From Penelope pileata (Eukaryota; Chordata; Aves; Galliformes; Cracidae), in assembly GCA_013396635.1 (NCBI GenBank), contig WBMW01004879.1, forward strand, positions 187,491 to 251,490: 64,000 nucleotides of DNA. The letters run 5' to 3'. A program made the translations under genes and the position numbers. Positions 1 to 11,060 of the stretch are shown here, piece after piece; the stretch's first letter is position 1, and every line of letters begins with the position of its first letter. The notes below the pieces were generated by a model. The model was given only the letters and a program-made list of their open reading frames with translations. It did no database searches and was not told the origin of the DNA.

Positions 1-187
1 CTTATGAATCACATTTATGGAAGGCACTATCTGTAAGAGGCTGCAACTGAAAAATTAGCAGCTGATAAGCAACCGCCAAGCACTCGAGACCTCTCTGAAC
101 ACAATCTCAACTGAAATCAGCCAGAATTCCAACTTTCAGCATCTACAAGAATTAAAAACATTTAGCAGATGGCTGCTATTACCCAGT

Positions 188-1097
188 CTTGTTTAACATC
201 TCCATTAAGACCTGGATGGAGGGACAGGGCACACCCTCAACGAGTCTGCTGATGGCGTGACGCAGGGAGGAGTGGCTGGCACTCCAGAAGGCCGTGCTGC
301 CATTCAGCAAGGCCTGGGCAGGCAGAAAGCTGGGCAGAAAAGAACCTGATGAGGTTCAACAAGAGCAAGTGTAGAGTCCTGCACTTGGGGAGGAATAACC
401 GCATGCATCAGTACAGGCTGGGGCTGAGCTGCTGGAGAGGAGCTCTGCTGAGAAGGACACAGGGGTCCTGGTGGACAACAGGCTGACCATGAGCCAGCAG
501 CGTGCCCTCATGACCAAGAAGGCCAACGGGACTGCGTGGTACATTGAGAAGAACGTGGCCAGCAGGAAGAGAATGGTTCTCCCCTCTGCTCTGCCCTGGA
601 GAGGCCCCATCAGGAGCTCTGGGCCCAGTTCGGGGCTCCCCAGCTCCAGGCAGATGGGAACCACTGGGGAGAGTCCCACAGAGCTGCAGCGATGGTGGGG
701 GCCTGGAGCATCTCCTGGTGGGGAACAGAGAGCCCCAGGGCTGTGCAGCCTGGGGGAGAGAAGGCTGAGGGGATCTGATGGGTGCTGGTCAGTACCTGAA
801 GGGCAGGGGCAGGAGGATGGGGCCGGGCTCTGTGGGGTGGTGCCCAGCGACAGAACAAGGGGCAGCAGGCACAAAGTGGAGCATGGGAAGCTCCATGGGA
901 ACATGGGGAAAAACTATTCTGCGAGGGTGCCAGGGCCCTGGAACAGCTGCCCACAGAGGTGGTGGTGCCTCTTTCTCTAGAGATATCCAGACTCCCCTGG
1001 ACACATTCCTGTGCACCTGCTGCAGGGAACTGCTTTGGAGGAGTTGGACTCAGGGGGATGTGCAGAGTTCCCTTCCAGCCCCCACACTTCTGTGATT
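188..1097 (+). mobile_element. CR1 LINE fragment (3' part)
   Basis: Recognised by conserved CR1 wording in order: the LOOP of 'gacctggatggagggac', 'gaggttcaacaagagcaagtg', 'ggtcctggtggacaacagg', 'accatgagccagcagcgtg', 'aagaaggccaacggg', 'gtggccagcagg', 'agtggtgcccagcgacag-like' text near 838, and 'gagatatccagactcccctgg' near 979. The 3' end is 'cttctgtgattat', resembling the CR1 terminal ATTCTGTG repeat. It covers the end of the reverse transcriptase ORF and the 3'UTR. Frameshifts and substitutions have broken the frame, so it is a dead copy. The left boundary is approximate. Confidence 0.88.
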
Positions 1098-1802
1098 ATA
1101 CACAAGAGAGCCATTCATGCAGCTTTTGCCTTCTACTGCAGACGTAAAAGCAGAGCCTGAAGTGTTTATTAAATAACTTATTATTTTTAACCTTCACCCT
1201 GAAGAGAAACAATCCACAAATAAAAAAAAAAGCACAAAAGAAATAATTCTCAGTGCATCTCAACAGGGAAATCTGTTTTCTCCATCCTTCTGGAACTTTT
1301 TTTTCCTCCAACATTTCATTAAACTCCACTCATGGCATAAATCATTTCAATCCACAGAAATNCGAGGGTGCCAGGGCCCTGGAACAGCTGCCCACAGAGG
1401 TGGTGGTGCCTCTTTCTCTAGAGATATCCAGACTCCCCTGGACACATTCCTGTGCACCTGCTGCAGGGAACTGCTTTGGAGGAGTTGGACTCAGGGGGAT
1501 GTGCAGAGTTCCCTTCCAGCCCCCACACTTCTGTGATTATACACAAGAGAGCCATTCATGCAGCTTTTGCCTTCTACTGCAGACGTAAAAGCAGAGCCTG
1601 AAGTGTTTATTAAATAACTTATTATTTTTAACCTTCACCCTGAAGAGAAACAATCCACAAATAAAAAAAAAAGCACAAAAGAAATAATTCTCAGTGCATC
1701 TCAACAGGGAAATCTGTTTTCTCCATCCTTCTGGAACTTTTTTTTCCTCCAACATTTCATTAAACTCCACTCATGGCATAAATCATTTCAATCCACAGAA
1801 AT
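922..1802 (+). repeat. 440-bp perfect tandem duplication split by one N
   Basis: 922-1361 and 1363-1802 read the same throughout (offset 441), including homopolymers and the end of the CR1; I saw no mismatch. The copies are separated only by the N at 1362. Perfect identity, and a break within both the CR1 and unique sequence, suggest a false duplication made when two contig ends were joined rather than a biological repeat. Confidence 0.93.
1363..1538 (+). mobile_element. CR1 3'-end fragment (duplicate copy)
   Basis: The last roughly 175 bp of the CR1 at 188-1097 appear again here without any change, starting abruptly after the single N at 1362. This is part of the 440-bp duplication and probably not an independent insertion. 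Confidence 0.85.
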
Positions 1803-3924
1803 CATGTATATAATTAACACCATATGTGGCTGCGTGTCAGCAGCTGATGTGTAGCATTACAACAAAACACAAGGGAAAATAAAGAACATGCCAAACTTTA
1901 TCTTCCCCAGGTCTCAAACTGGTTTATCTGTCAGCTCTGAATGAGCTATCACTCCCACATGTTTAATTAGAAGCTGAGGAACTTCACAGAACTGCATCCA
2001 GGGCACTGGAACAGTCAGTTTCTCTGAGCTGGAACACGCTGCTGGGATAGCAAAGCGAGTCGAGTAAACAAAACTTAACATGGCAGAAGTGTGGGAAGGG
2101 TGAAGATGCTTCTGCCCTTGAAATATAATACAAGGAAAAAAGAAACCCTTTTGCTGCAAGATAAAATATAATTATGCTCCAGTTTGGATGAGCAAAATAC
2201 AATCAAAAAGATTTTCTAGAAAAACAACACAACGGCATATTTCTCTGCTGTCATGGTCTATGTTGAGTGAATTGTATATTTAGTGAAATTTGCATTGTAT
2301 ATTGTATTTGATGCATAGTTGGGATTTTTTTTGTGACATCCATGACCGTAGTAATGAGGAATCTTTGGGAACACATGCATCTTCCCTCTCCTGACAAAGG
2401 TGCCTTATCCCTTTCTAGGGCAGCAATGCTCAGAGACAAGACCCCTTCCCTGCCCAGAAAGCAGCTGCCAGAAGCATAAGGTATCTACATCAGTAATTAA
2501 TGCTCCACCAGGAATAGTTTTGTAGAGGAAAGCAGTGCTAAGAACACCCACACCGTCCACGCTTCAGGGGTTTATGTTGGGTTAGCCACAGTGTGACCCA
2601 TGAGCTCAGCACCCCTCAGCACCTGGAGGACACAACACACACTCTTGTAACACAGCTGCTCCTGGGTTTCTCCCAAAAGAATCCAGTTTGCATGCTCTGA
2701 GATGGCCCAGTGAGCAGGGCTGACCAGGACACGTTTCCAGCGTGCCTGTTGGTGTGAACCAGCACCACTGGGGCTCGGGAGTTCCACCTGCATCTGCCAA
2801 CGCTGTGCTCAGTACAAACTGGGAACATGAGTAATTCTTCAAGGTCTACTGGAGTTTGACTGTGACTTATACTCAGGCAATTAACGAGGCCACGTTTCTC
2901 CACAATATGGGACATATGCTGCAAGGGGAAGGAAAGGGACAGCCAAAGGAGGGGAAGAATAAACAAACAAAAGCTGACTAGTCAGACGCACAGGCAGCAT
3001 CTTATCTGCATGCCTGCAATCTGTGTGTCAGATTAGCTGCAGATCATTAAAACTACTGCCTCTGAGAAGGAGCCCACAGATCACAGCCCCATCAGGCTGA
3101 GGGCACGAGGCCAAGGCAGACAACAAAGCTGGCTGGAGGAATCATCTTATCTGCACACTGATACAATCTGTGCCCCCAGTTCTGTTGTTGCTTTAACGTT
3201 TGGGTTTTGGTGGTTTTTTTTTTTGTTTTTTTTTTTGCTCTGAGGGTTCCATTTCTGAAGACATACCTTCAAGTTATATGCATGAAATATATTAAAAGCC
3301 AGCTGCTTTAAGTACATCCATATTAAGTTTCCCTGTCAGGAGAATTCATGCTGACCTTTAAGTTACGCAGAACACATCAGCAGCACAGACGCGTAGCGAC
3401 TTCCACGGAATTCATTTCTCAGTCTCAGGCTTATAGAAACGTTAGTTAATGTAAACTGTAGCACATGACTAATTAATAGAAAGAGCAAAACACACACATT
3501 GTTCAAGCTGGGCTCGGTAATGCTCCATCTTACCCCAGAGGTGATAGCAACAGAGGAGAAGCAGTCCTGGCAGAGGACCTTGAATCTAATCCACCCCTCG
3601 GCAATAACATTTCCAAGTAAGGAAGACAGAAAATATTTTTATGAGAAGACGTATGACAATGTAATATACTTTTCTTTATTAACTTATTATTACAAAGGAA
3701 ACAATGCAGTGAAACGCACAAGAAATTGCTGGGAGAACAAAAATACAGGATGGGAAACTAAGAACCTAAGATGCAAGCCTTGATCTATGCCCAGTAAAGA
3801 ATTAATTTACTGCTTCCCCCACAACATGCTATAGCACAACTGAGAATTAATGAAAAATACATGTAAACCAGGTCATGGGGCTTCAGAGATTTTGTTGGTT
3901 CTAATCTTAATGCAGTATCTGATC

Positions 3925-3997
3925 CGAAAAGCGAGTTTCTGGACCCCCCCCCCCCAGGNNNNAACGAAAAGCGGGTTTCTGGACCCCCCCCCCCAGG
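3925..3997 (+). repeat. Short duplication at a poly-C run, with NNNN
   Basis: 3925-3958 (cgaaaagcgagtttctgga, then 12 C, then agg) recurs at 3965-3997 with one A/G difference and 11 C. The copies are separated by four N at 3959-3962. This looks like overlapping contig ends that were not merged because of a poly-C sequencing problem. Confidence 0.88.
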
Positions 3998-6295
3998 TCT
4001 TTAATATAGAAGTTTGAAGGAAAGCATTTTAAAAGGTAGCAGCATTGCACCAGTGGGAAATGAGGGAAATGAGCCACTGGTTCGATGTTTAAGTGTAACG
4101 ATATTTACAAGGATAGTAAAAAAAATAAAATAAAATCCAACCTTTTCCATTCTTACTAAGTAGTTCCTGTGGATTGCTAACCAGCCCAGCTGCACGAGGC
4201 AGGGCACCTCGCCTGGCACACGCTGTGCCCAAAGCCTTACCACAGCCACAGCAGAAAATATCCAACAGTCTGAAAATAAATCAAGGGAACAAAGATAAAA
4301 AAAAGATGGGAAGACCAATAGTTACACAGATTAGCTACACGTAATCAGCTGCTTCAACTAATTTCTCTAATTTTTATTTGCAAAAATTAGAAAAACACAT
4401 GTGAAACTCCTCCTTGGCCGATGAGGCTCTACTCGGAGTACAAACAATGAATATTAAAAGAAAGATGAAGCCAAAATTTAAGTTAAAAGCTTGCTTCATG
4501 TAAAGTTTCATTTCTTAAAAGCATTCATCCTGTGGCAGACTGAGAAAAATGTTTGCTGATTCCATTTCTCATGTTCCCCCTGCAGTTTCCAGGTGTTACA
4601 AGAAAGCTTTCAGCAGCCCTGACAGCTTGCAGCTCTGCCTGACAACTTCTGAAAGCCAAACAAAGCCATAACTCGCCTGAAGAGCCTCACCATCATGTTC
4701 TCACTGCCACAACGACGATCAGCAGAACAACAGAACAGCAGAGTACCAACTCCTGTTTCAGAAGCATCGTATTTCAGAGCGGTTTCTGTTTGTACAAACA
4801 GTAAAACACTGATTCCAACAGCAGCAAAATGCAAAATTCTTTCCCCCTAAGAACAGGGGTCAGGAAAAAATATACCTAAGAGAAAGTTAACTCAGCTCTT
4901 TTGAGCTCATTTGCAAATTCAGAGTTTACCAAAGATGGGCCCTGAACTTTTCCGCTGACACTTAACTCCCACCATGGCAAAAAGCAACAGAATTTGGTGA
5001 TCTCTCCATGAGCACCATTTGATTTCAATGCTCAGTTATTATGGACATTTCCTCTTGCTTTTGGTATCAAAGGCTAAAGGAACTCAAAGCAACTTTGGAA
5101 ATACTAAAACCACCCACCCCCAAAACCTGCCCGAATGGAGCTGAAACAAACACAGCTCCTTACAGTGGAAATTCTGACAAACCAAGAACTACAGCTGTAC
5201 CAGGAACCAGCACTGTAACACTCTTTCCTTTTCCCCATGTCATAGTGAAATTTCCATTCTGTTATTCATTTGCCCTTCTTTTCTGTAAAGGCGGTGGAAT
5301 AAAAAACGAGGGGGTTGTTTCTTCAATTCTTCGCGTTCTCACTAATTTCTATCATCACATTTGTCCTTCCAGCTTTAGCTGGTGACTTTAAAAAAAGCTT
5401 CAGAAAGTTGAATGGAAGAAGCTCAATTCAGCTGTTTAACCTTACACTGGAGGTTTTATTTTTCAAGACTGTCATCCTGAGAGCGTGAATGCTCTTTGAT
5501 TTTGATTACAATACAACAAATAAGAATTTCAGCCAACGAAACAAACACACCAAACCGCTATTTCCTGATCTCATTAGTTAAAATACTTCCTGAATTCATG
5601 AGTGCACCACCAACAACTTCCTGCAAACTGTCATAAAGCGTGGAATTGAAAACAGCCAAAGTTTGTACAGATTTTGATTGTGTAAGACAGACTAAGACCA
5701 CTAAAAACCACTGGCAACAGCCTCCATCAAAGAGAAACTGCAGAAACTTACTTGGATAAGGACAGAAGTCAGGTTTGAATATACTTAGGTTCCTGAAAAG
5801 CATCAATTTTGAAGTAATAATAATAAACAAATCAGGGTGCTCTATTGTTTTCATTCTTACGTTCACACACGGCATTTGGAGGGAGGATGAGACTGGACTA
5901 AAACACTTAGCTAGCTTCCCAGAGATCAGCTCCCATCAGCCAAAACTCCTCCCAGACAGCAACAGTTAGGTAGGAGGAATTCCAGGCCCAGAAGACCGCG
6001 TCCCAGCAGCGCAGTGCCATGCTGGATGCCATCAATGGCCCACGGCCAAGGAGCTGCCGGCTGCCTGCCGGGCAGAGGGGAGGAAGGCAGCCTTGTGCAA
6101 ATCACAAAGCTAAGACCATTCAAATGCAGCTCTCGTTATTTTCTGTATGCCCATGGCCATCTCTAATGCACATCTAAATAATTCCTTAAGCAGAAACCAC
6201 TCAGCCATCCCGAATGGGACTGGGCAGGAAACACAACTCCTCGATGACGGAGCATCACACACTGCTCTGTGCAATACTGGGTGGGGTAAGCAGCC

Positions 6296-6326
6296 AAAAA
6301 ATAAAAATAAATAAATAAATAAAAAA
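6296..6326 (+). repeat. A-rich / AAAT microsatellite
   Basis: A short array of AAAT-type units in PRKCA intron 2. It is a simple repeat with no other signal. Confidence 0.85.
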
Positions 6327-7565
6327 GAATATTTACAGAATTCAGCGTTCACACTGTGGAATCTGGAGGGAGTCATGCACAAGATTCATGGTAAAACCAC
6401 GGCTGCATTCTTACCATGTCTGAACCCTTGTGCAACACTTTCACTGTACGCATTAGCACTGTGCCACAAGTCTCTACTTGAAGGAAGAAAAATATATTGC
6501 GACATCTTCCCAAGGCATCTTTCATTCACATTCAGCTTCTCAGAGGTTTCATTTCAAGAAGTATCAGCTAACATCAGCTTTCACAGAAATACCACAGACT
6601 CCATCGTTTCACCAACTAAGTCAATGCAGTGCTCAGAACAGCCAAACACGCTCTAAGGCATTAGCAAATAACCATTAAAAACGTCATGAAAGAAGCAACC
6701 AAAAGGCCAGCTAACGAGTACACAAGGTACACCTGCAGGGGAAACCAGGGGAAACGGTAGGGAAGGAGGTGGGGAAAGGAGAGGGACAACAAACACACAA
6801 CACAGAAAGAGAGGAACAATAGCTGGGTGTGGCCACTTGATGATTAAACGTTGAATAATGATAAGAGTTTGGCAATAGCATAGAAGATGTGAGAATGCAC
6901 TGCTCCATGCTCTGTGTTCCATGCACAGTTAGCTTCCACTGTAACAGCTTTCAGTTTCTCAAGGCTAGGAGAATTGATTAAATTAGTCATTTTATTACTG
7001 TATTTATTTGTTTTAGACAGCTTTGTGTGTGTTTTTTTTTGGGGGGAGGGGGAGGGAATTGACTATTACCTAACACAAAAATGCTGCCTATCCTAAAATA
7101 TAACTCAAAGCAAAGGTCCTCCCAAACATACAATGTATGAAAATTAAAAACAGGGACTTTGGGTTATGAAAAGAAGCCATATGACTAAAAAGTGAATCCA
7201 TTTTCCAAAACGCCCACACAGACAAGAGCTTCTGATGTGAAAAATGGTCTCTGCAAAAGCTAAATTGCACAGATTATTTTCATGAAAAGTTGGGAGCTGC
7301 ACTATATGCAGATTATGTGACACTTATCTTCCTTAAACCTCCTCGCAGTGAAGTCTTTTTATTTACATTATTACAACGACATGATTGTTCAACGCACACA
7401 ATATAAATACCAATTGTTATTTAATTGAGTAATTATCTTCCTTTAAGATGTGCAGGGGCTGCCATGCTCGCTTAGATTTCCCAGGCTTGCTTCCTTCCTG
7501 CTGCAGGCACGTTTTGGTTACCTTCAGATCAAGACACGTACCAGCCAAAAAGCATCGTGGCTTAC

Positions 7566-7597
7566 CTTGGCACTGGAATCCTTGCTTCCCAAATCCC
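7566..7597 (-). CDS. PRKCA: PRKCA coding exon 2 (32-nt small exon)
   Basis: The acceptor TTTTGTGCAG precedes 32 nt that encode GFGKQGFQCQ plus one leftover base; the donor is GTAAGG. The first G completes Trp58 from exon 1. The 32-nt size and this peptide are the known exon 2 of conventional PKC genes. Cys67 is a C1A zinc ligand. Confidence 0.95.
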
Positions 7598-10214
7598 CTG
7601 CACAAAACAGAAAACAAAGAATACCTGCCTTAGTATGATTACTTATCACTTCTTCTCACTGATCTGTAACAACAAATAGTTTCTTATTAAATTACTTTAC
7701 ATTTTACTAAGACAGCAACAGACTCAAAAATATACAACCCAGAACAGCCCACCCATCTCAAGGCAGAGTTCAATAGCTGTCACTGGCTGTGTAATTTCAG
7801 CTTCTGGCAACAATTTTTTTTCAATTATTATTTCACAAGCTATTTTGGATCTACAATTATCATCATCTATGATTATTGCATAATATTTCAACTCCATGAC
7901 ATATCTATACTTAACGGGCAACGTAAAATAACCCAAGTTCCAGCAAAGGCCTGGAAAAGAAACAAGGCTCAGCTCTTCATCCCAGCCTCAGCGATGCACA
8001 GCAAAGCCCCAGCCAGGGACCAGCAGCCTGGCGCAGGCTGGAGGTTTTCCTGGGCTCAGAATAAAGGAGAAGACATTGGGTGCTCCCTTGCTGCACGCCC
8101 ATAACAAAACACAGCTGTGCAGGAGCACCTCGCCAAGGGACACAGCCAGGCACTGCAGGGCTATCCCAAACTGCCACACTGTTGCTTTTATTTATTTGTT
8201 TACCTTTAAACATTCAACATTGTCCCTCCACAAAAATAAATGTTTGGAGTAGCTGACCTATAAACACCTCTCTGCCTTTTCTCTCTTTGTAGGATGTTTC
8301 TCATGTGCAGAGCTGGAGCTGCTGACAGACAACACGAGCAGAGCAGGAGGCAGCTAGCACCCAGTTTAACCGTGAGTTTTGCAGAAATTAAAAAATTAAT
8401 CATTTTCCCACTTTTTTTTTTAATTTAGAGAAGGGACGAAGCCTTTAGTACACACTTACATCAGGTGGAAAGTGACATTAACCAACTTCCAGGATTTGCT
8501 CTAACTTTGTACAGAAAATCTCTCCCCACCACTGATGCCCGCAGGCCTGAACTAAGAAGCCCAGGGAGACACAAAACTGTTTGTTTACGTGGCAGCACGC
8601 GACCCTACCATAACACCTGCAAAAGTAAAAAGCACACAAGACTGCAAACGCAACAAGGGAAAATCTAACAGCAGGACTAAGAACACGAGACAGGCTTCAG
8701 ATTATATTATTATGATTATTTTCTCGTGTCTTTTGGAACAGCCACACTTGCCCAGCCTGGGGGAGCCCAGCAGCTCTTGGCTCCCCGAGCAGAGCCCTTC
8801 TCCCTGCTCCGTGTATCCCAGGTAAAGGTCTCACAAACACATCAGCCCTCGGAGCAGAGAGGTGAAAGGTGCTGAAGAAGATCAGGAGGCACTGCGTTCT
8901 TTCAGCAGATATCTCCTGGCCAAGGCTAACCTAACACATCTATTTGCGCACTTTATGGAAAGGTTGGTTTGGCCGTTCCTTGCCCCTCACGGTGATGTTA
9001 ACTCGCTAACAGCCACGGGTCAGCCTGGGAACAGACCAAGCGTTCTGCACAGCGCTTGCTCCAGACCTGCCTGTCTCCGTGTGAGGAAACAAACCGAGGT
9101 CTGACGCTGTCACACGCTCCTGGCTCTGAGCCCCAGCAGTGAGCAGACACTGAGCACAGCACCCACCCACTGCAGGGCATCCTCCATCCCCCCGTGCCCA
9201 GGTGCTGCTTCTGTGGCACAGAGCATCCCGCACCCGTCCCTTCTGTCCACGCTATGTTTGTCTGGAAGCGGCTTCTGCAGGTCCCTTACTTTTGCAAGAA
9301 TGAACTTTTTTTTTTCTTTAAATAGGAAATTTTATTGTCATTAATGATGATAATAATAACAAAGTTGGCCTGCTTCCTCCTCATTTCCTCCGCACTCACC
9401 CCATCTCTACGCCCTCTCCTTACTCTGCCAATGTTTCTGAAGCATCCCAGGCACAGGGCTGTGCCCCCAGGGAGGGCAGCCCCGCGGGCAGGCTCAGGGC
9501 TGTGCCCACGGAGCAGAGCCGGGAGCACAGCCCTACGACCCCTGGCTGCAAAGAACCACAGCCGCGATTCGCAGCGGTGCGGCCGCACTCAGCGGCCCCG
9601 GGCACAGCCCCGTCCCCGCTCGGGGCCGCTGCCGCGGACCGGGCACGGCAGGAGCGGATCGCTGCGCGCTCTCCCCAGCGGGCTCAGCAGTGTGGGTGTT
9701 GGAGGAAGTTTTCCTCCTTTCCTCCCCTCCCTCTAGCAGGAGCCATTCCCTTGGAAAACTCCCCGAGCGCGTACCGGGGGTGTCACCGCGTTCTCCCTGC
9801 CCGGGGAGAGAAAGCCACGCCGCCAAGTTCCACCCACCCGGGGCCGCGCAAGTTGCGCGCGGGGCTCAGCGCTCCGGGGCCGGGCCGGGCCGCTCCGCCG
9901 CAGCGGGGAGAGGCGGAGAGGGGAACACGGGGCCCCGCGGAGGCCGGAGCGCACCTGCCCGGAGCGGGGGAAGCCGGGGAGGCCGGAGCCGGGTGAGGAG
10001 GAGGCGGGGAGAAGGGGAAGGGGCGGCGGGGGCCGTCTCACCAGATGAAGTCGGTGCAGTGGCTGCAGAAGGTGGGCTGCTTGAAGAAGCGCGCGATGAA
10101 TTTGTGCTCCTTCACCTCGTGCACGTTCTTCTGCCTCAGAGCTCCCTTCCGAGCGAAGCGCCGAGCCGCGTCCGGGGCCGCGCCGGGCTCGGAGCCCGGG
10201 AACACGTCGGCCAT
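7566..10214 (-). CDS. PRKCA: Protein kinase C alpha, 5' part (coding exons 1-2 of a partial gene)
   Basis: Conventional, calcium- and diacylglycerol-activated Ser/Thr kinase that moves from cytosol to membrane on activation. The visible CDS is 10214-10042 joined to 7597-7566 on the minus strand, giving 68 codons and one base. It holds the N-terminal tail, the autoinhibitory pseudosubstrate RFARKGALRQKNV (residues 19-31) and the first half of the C1A zinc finger, with ligands His37, Cys50, Cys53 and Cys67. Residues 20-68 are nearly identical to the mammalian protein as I know it, whereas residues 8-18 (SEPGAAPDAAR) differ. PRKCB and PRKCG share this layout, but the MADVFPG start and the APOH/CEP112 neighbours point to PRKCA. 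The C1B, C2 and kinase domains lie off the left edge. Confidence 0.96.
7598..10041 (-). other. PRKCA: PRKCA intron 1
   Basis: A 2,444-bp intron between the exon 1 donor GTGAGA and the exon 2 acceptor TTTTGTGCAG. Its first few hundred bases (about 9560-10041) belong to the CpG island and are G-rich on the plus strand; the rest is ordinary AT-balanced sequence. A short T-rich run lies near 9306-9320. No other gene is seen. Confidence 0.85.
10006..10032 (+). other. Potential G-quadruplex motif
   Basis: Four G runs of 4, 4, 4 and 5 separated by AGAA, AA and CGGC on the plus strand. It lies 8 bp inside PRKCA intron 1 from the exon 1 donor, on the template strand for PRKCA. It is a motif match only; folding is not shown. 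Confidence 0.6.
10042..10214 (-). CDS. PRKCA: PRKCA coding exon 1
   Basis: 173 coding nt. The ATG at 10214-10212 has a strong context (GAGCCATGG) and begins MADVFPG, the conserved PKC alpha start. The exon ends ATCTG, followed by the donor GTGAGA (10041-10036), leaving two bases that exon 2 completes to Trp58. It encodes the pseudosubstrate and the first C1A zinc ligands (HKFIARFFKQPTFCSHC). The exon is very GC-rich and lies inside a CpG island. Confidence 0.97.
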
Positions 10215-10278
10215 GGCTCCGCGCTCTGCCCCGGCAGCCGGATCCGCCCCGACGTCCGCCCCGTCCGGCGGCCGCCGC

Positions 10279-10511
10279 NNNNNNNNNNNNNNNNNNNNNN
10301 NNNNNNNNNNNNNNNNNNNNNNNNNNNNNNNNNNNNNNNNNNNNNNNNNNNNNNNNNNNNNNNNNNNNNNNNNNNNNNNNNNNNNNNNNNNNNNNNNNNN
10401 NNNNNNNNNNNNNNNNNNNNNNNNNNNNNNNNNNNNNNNNNNNNNNNNNNNNNNNNNNNNNNNNNNNNNNNNNNNNNNNNNNNNNNNNNNNNNNNNNNNN
10501 NNNNNNNNNNN
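10279..10511. other. Assembly gap (233 N)
   Basis: A run of N starts 64 bp upstream of the PRKCA start codon, inside the CpG island. The PRKCA 5'UTR and core promoter are therefore probably missing. Very GC-rich sequence is a common cause of such gaps. Confidence 0.98.
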
Positions 10512-10879
10512 CCGCGGTGGGTGGGGTGGGGGAAGGGCAGGGAGCGGCCCCAGCTCCTGGCACGCGTTGGTGCAGCCACACGGACACGTCCCCGCGGTTC
10601 TGTGCCGTTTTCGGACCCGTGTAACGCTCTGTCACGATAACTGTGCCCCCGTTCGTCCCAGCACATGGAAACACTGCGTGCACCCGGTGCAGACATCGCT
10701 CCCAAAGCGATCTGCTCAGTGCCTCCATGTAGGAAACCACCGCACAAAGCACGGCCGCGCGTACCCGAAAAGACACTGTGTGCCCCAACTGAAGGAAACA
10801 GCTCCTAATCATCATCAAAAAATAACAATATTTTTGTCACAGCCACAAATTTTCACACGTGGAGGATGGATGCACATCA

Positions 10880-11060
10880 CCATGAGGCGGCAGTGGGTGC
10901 CTGCGGCTGAGAAGGCCGATGGGACCCTGGGGTGCACTGCACAGGGTGGAATTGCAGAGCGGGCCTCCTCCCTCTGCTGTGCCCCAGGGGGCTCTGGGGG
11001 GATCAACTGAGTGGAATTCCTGAGGTCCCTTCCAACCCCTGCAGTTCTGTGATTCTCTGA
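10880..11060 (+). mobile_element. CR1 fragment, internally deleted
   Basis: The left part (ccatgaggcggcagtgggtg ... gaaggccgatgggaccctgg) matches the CR1 ORF end, and the right part (ggaattcctgaggtcccttc, caacccctgcagttctgtga) matches the CR1 3' terminus. The intervening CR1 sequence is missing, so this is a truncated and deleted copy. It lies upstream of PRKCA in intergenic DNA. Confidence 0.8.

Larger units (their letters stand above)
1..7565 (-). other. PRKCA: PRKCA intron 2 (partial)
   Basis: No further PRKCA exon is visible: I did not find the continuation of the C1A domain (CCFVVHKRCHEF in mammals) on the minus strand. The segment holds a CR1 element near the left end, a 440-bp perfect duplication, a short poly-C duplication with Ns, and an AAAT microsatellite, but otherwise unremarkable non-coding sequence. 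Small open frames here look like chance. Confidence 0.8.
9560..10278. promoter_or_regulatory. PRKCA: CpG island over PRKCA exon 1 (left part, up to the gap)
   Basis: Dense CpG and G+C content surrounds the PRKCA start codon, in sharp contrast with the flanks. High CpG continues on the far side of the gap at 10512 to about 10760, so the island is interrupted by missing sequence rather than ended there. The transcription start is expected at or beyond the gap, because the gene reads leftwards from 10214. No TATA box is visible in the available part. Confidence 0.8.

Noticed and set aside
471..980. 169-codon plus-strand frame near the left end
   Set aside because: It lies in a degraded CR1 element; its text is CR1 wording in a broken frame, not an independent gene.
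9690..11010. Long open frames (up to 361 codons) across the PRKCA island
   Set aside because: They read through the 233-N gap, so their length is meaningless, and they overlap the true PRKCA exon 1 in other frames.
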